Assembly: GCF_000619945.1 (NCBI RefSeq)
Contig: NZ_JHVC01000002.1
Location: 124,001 to 188,000, forward strand
Direction: 5' to 3'
Source of the DNA: Clostridium lundense DSM 17049
GTDB lineage: Bacteria > Bacillota > Clostridia > Clostridiales > Clostridiaceae
DNA length: 64,000 nucleotides
In this document: piece by piece, positions 63,964-64,000 of the stretch
Layout: each line of letters opens with the position of its first letter
How positions within the stretch are numbered: the first letter of the stretch is position 1
Made by a program: the position numbers and the translations under genes
The notes under the pieces: generated by a model
The model's database searches: none
What the model was told of the DNA's origin: nothing
Seen by the model: only the letters and a program-made list of their open reading frames with translations

Positions 63964-64000
63964 ATGCCAGATTCAAGAACACATATTTTAGCATGTAATG
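63964..64000 (+). CDS. Start of a gene cut by the window end
   Basis: ATG at 63964 with GGGAGGG six bases upstream opens MPDSRTHILACN before the sequence ends. The beginning is reminiscent of NuoF/HymB-type proteins, which start with a thioredoxin-like ferredoxin segment, but twelve residues are too few for an identification. Confidence 0.6.
   Translation, partial: MPDSRTHILACN

Overview
The window is chromosomal DNA of a spore-forming, AT-rich member of the Firmicutes, most likely Clostridium sensu stricto. This rests on the F-ATPase tail followed by ywmB-murA-spoIID-spoIIQ-spoIIID-mreB, many sporulation genes (yyaC, coat proteins, sleB), strong AGGAGG ribosome sites, A/T-rich codon use, and T-box, S-box, FMN and M-box leaders. 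The species cannot be fixed from the sequence alone. No phage, insertion sequence, CRISPR array or origin was seen.

Layout. 1-2110: end of the atp operon, with an epsilon subunit that lacks its C-terminal helical domain. 2410-7895: envelope and sporulation cluster. 7963-9279: yyaC and a TtcA-like tRNA thiolase on the minus strand. 9543-9897: tandem duplicated tRNA-Thr/tRNA-Tyr pairs. 10032-11384: SAM riboswitch and metK. 11601-15549: recD2, a degenerate ComFA-like protein and comF. 15561-16528: a raiA-motif RNA and the ribosome hibernation factor. 16540-21121: a degenerate HAD protein, secA, and prfB with its +1 frameshift. 21143-25691: M28 peptidase, tex, FMN riboswitch and ribU. 25809-28446: FliK-like and FlhB-like orphan pair and a phosphoesterase. 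28465-31357: ArsR regulator and a four-domain sulfur-transfer enzyme. 31393-36141: DUF2225, alarmone synthetase, leuS under a Leu T-box, and tRNA-Gln. 36206-45642: mixed housekeeping and hypothetical genes, including fba, two coat-like proteins, a TGS-kinase and pssA. 45850-49446: CBS protein, lipid kinase and a YgiQ radical SAM protein. 49676-51423: Mg2+ M-box, a 26-codon leader ORF and a soluble MgtE-N/CBS sensor. 51558-58060: sleB, Cys T-box with cysK-cysE, queG-like gene, plsC, nth and malic enzyme. 58119-59363: cinA. 59541-62207: a decaying accessory patch (truncated AgrA-type receiver, CPBP protease, ABC exporter broken by an amber codon). 62300-63723: LemA and TPM proteins. A new gene starts at 63964.

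The most interesting signals are in RNA and in degenerate proteins. Between the M-box and the MgtE-like gene, a well-initiated small ORF contains a segment that can form a 13-bp helix with the strand that otherwise hides the Shine-Dalgarno site. This looks like a second, translational switch stacked on a riboswitch. Other points worth attention are the raiA RNA, the Walker-less ComFA relative, the HAD protein that lost its catalytic Asp but carries a Cys cluster, and the atp terminator built into the end of a shortened atpC.
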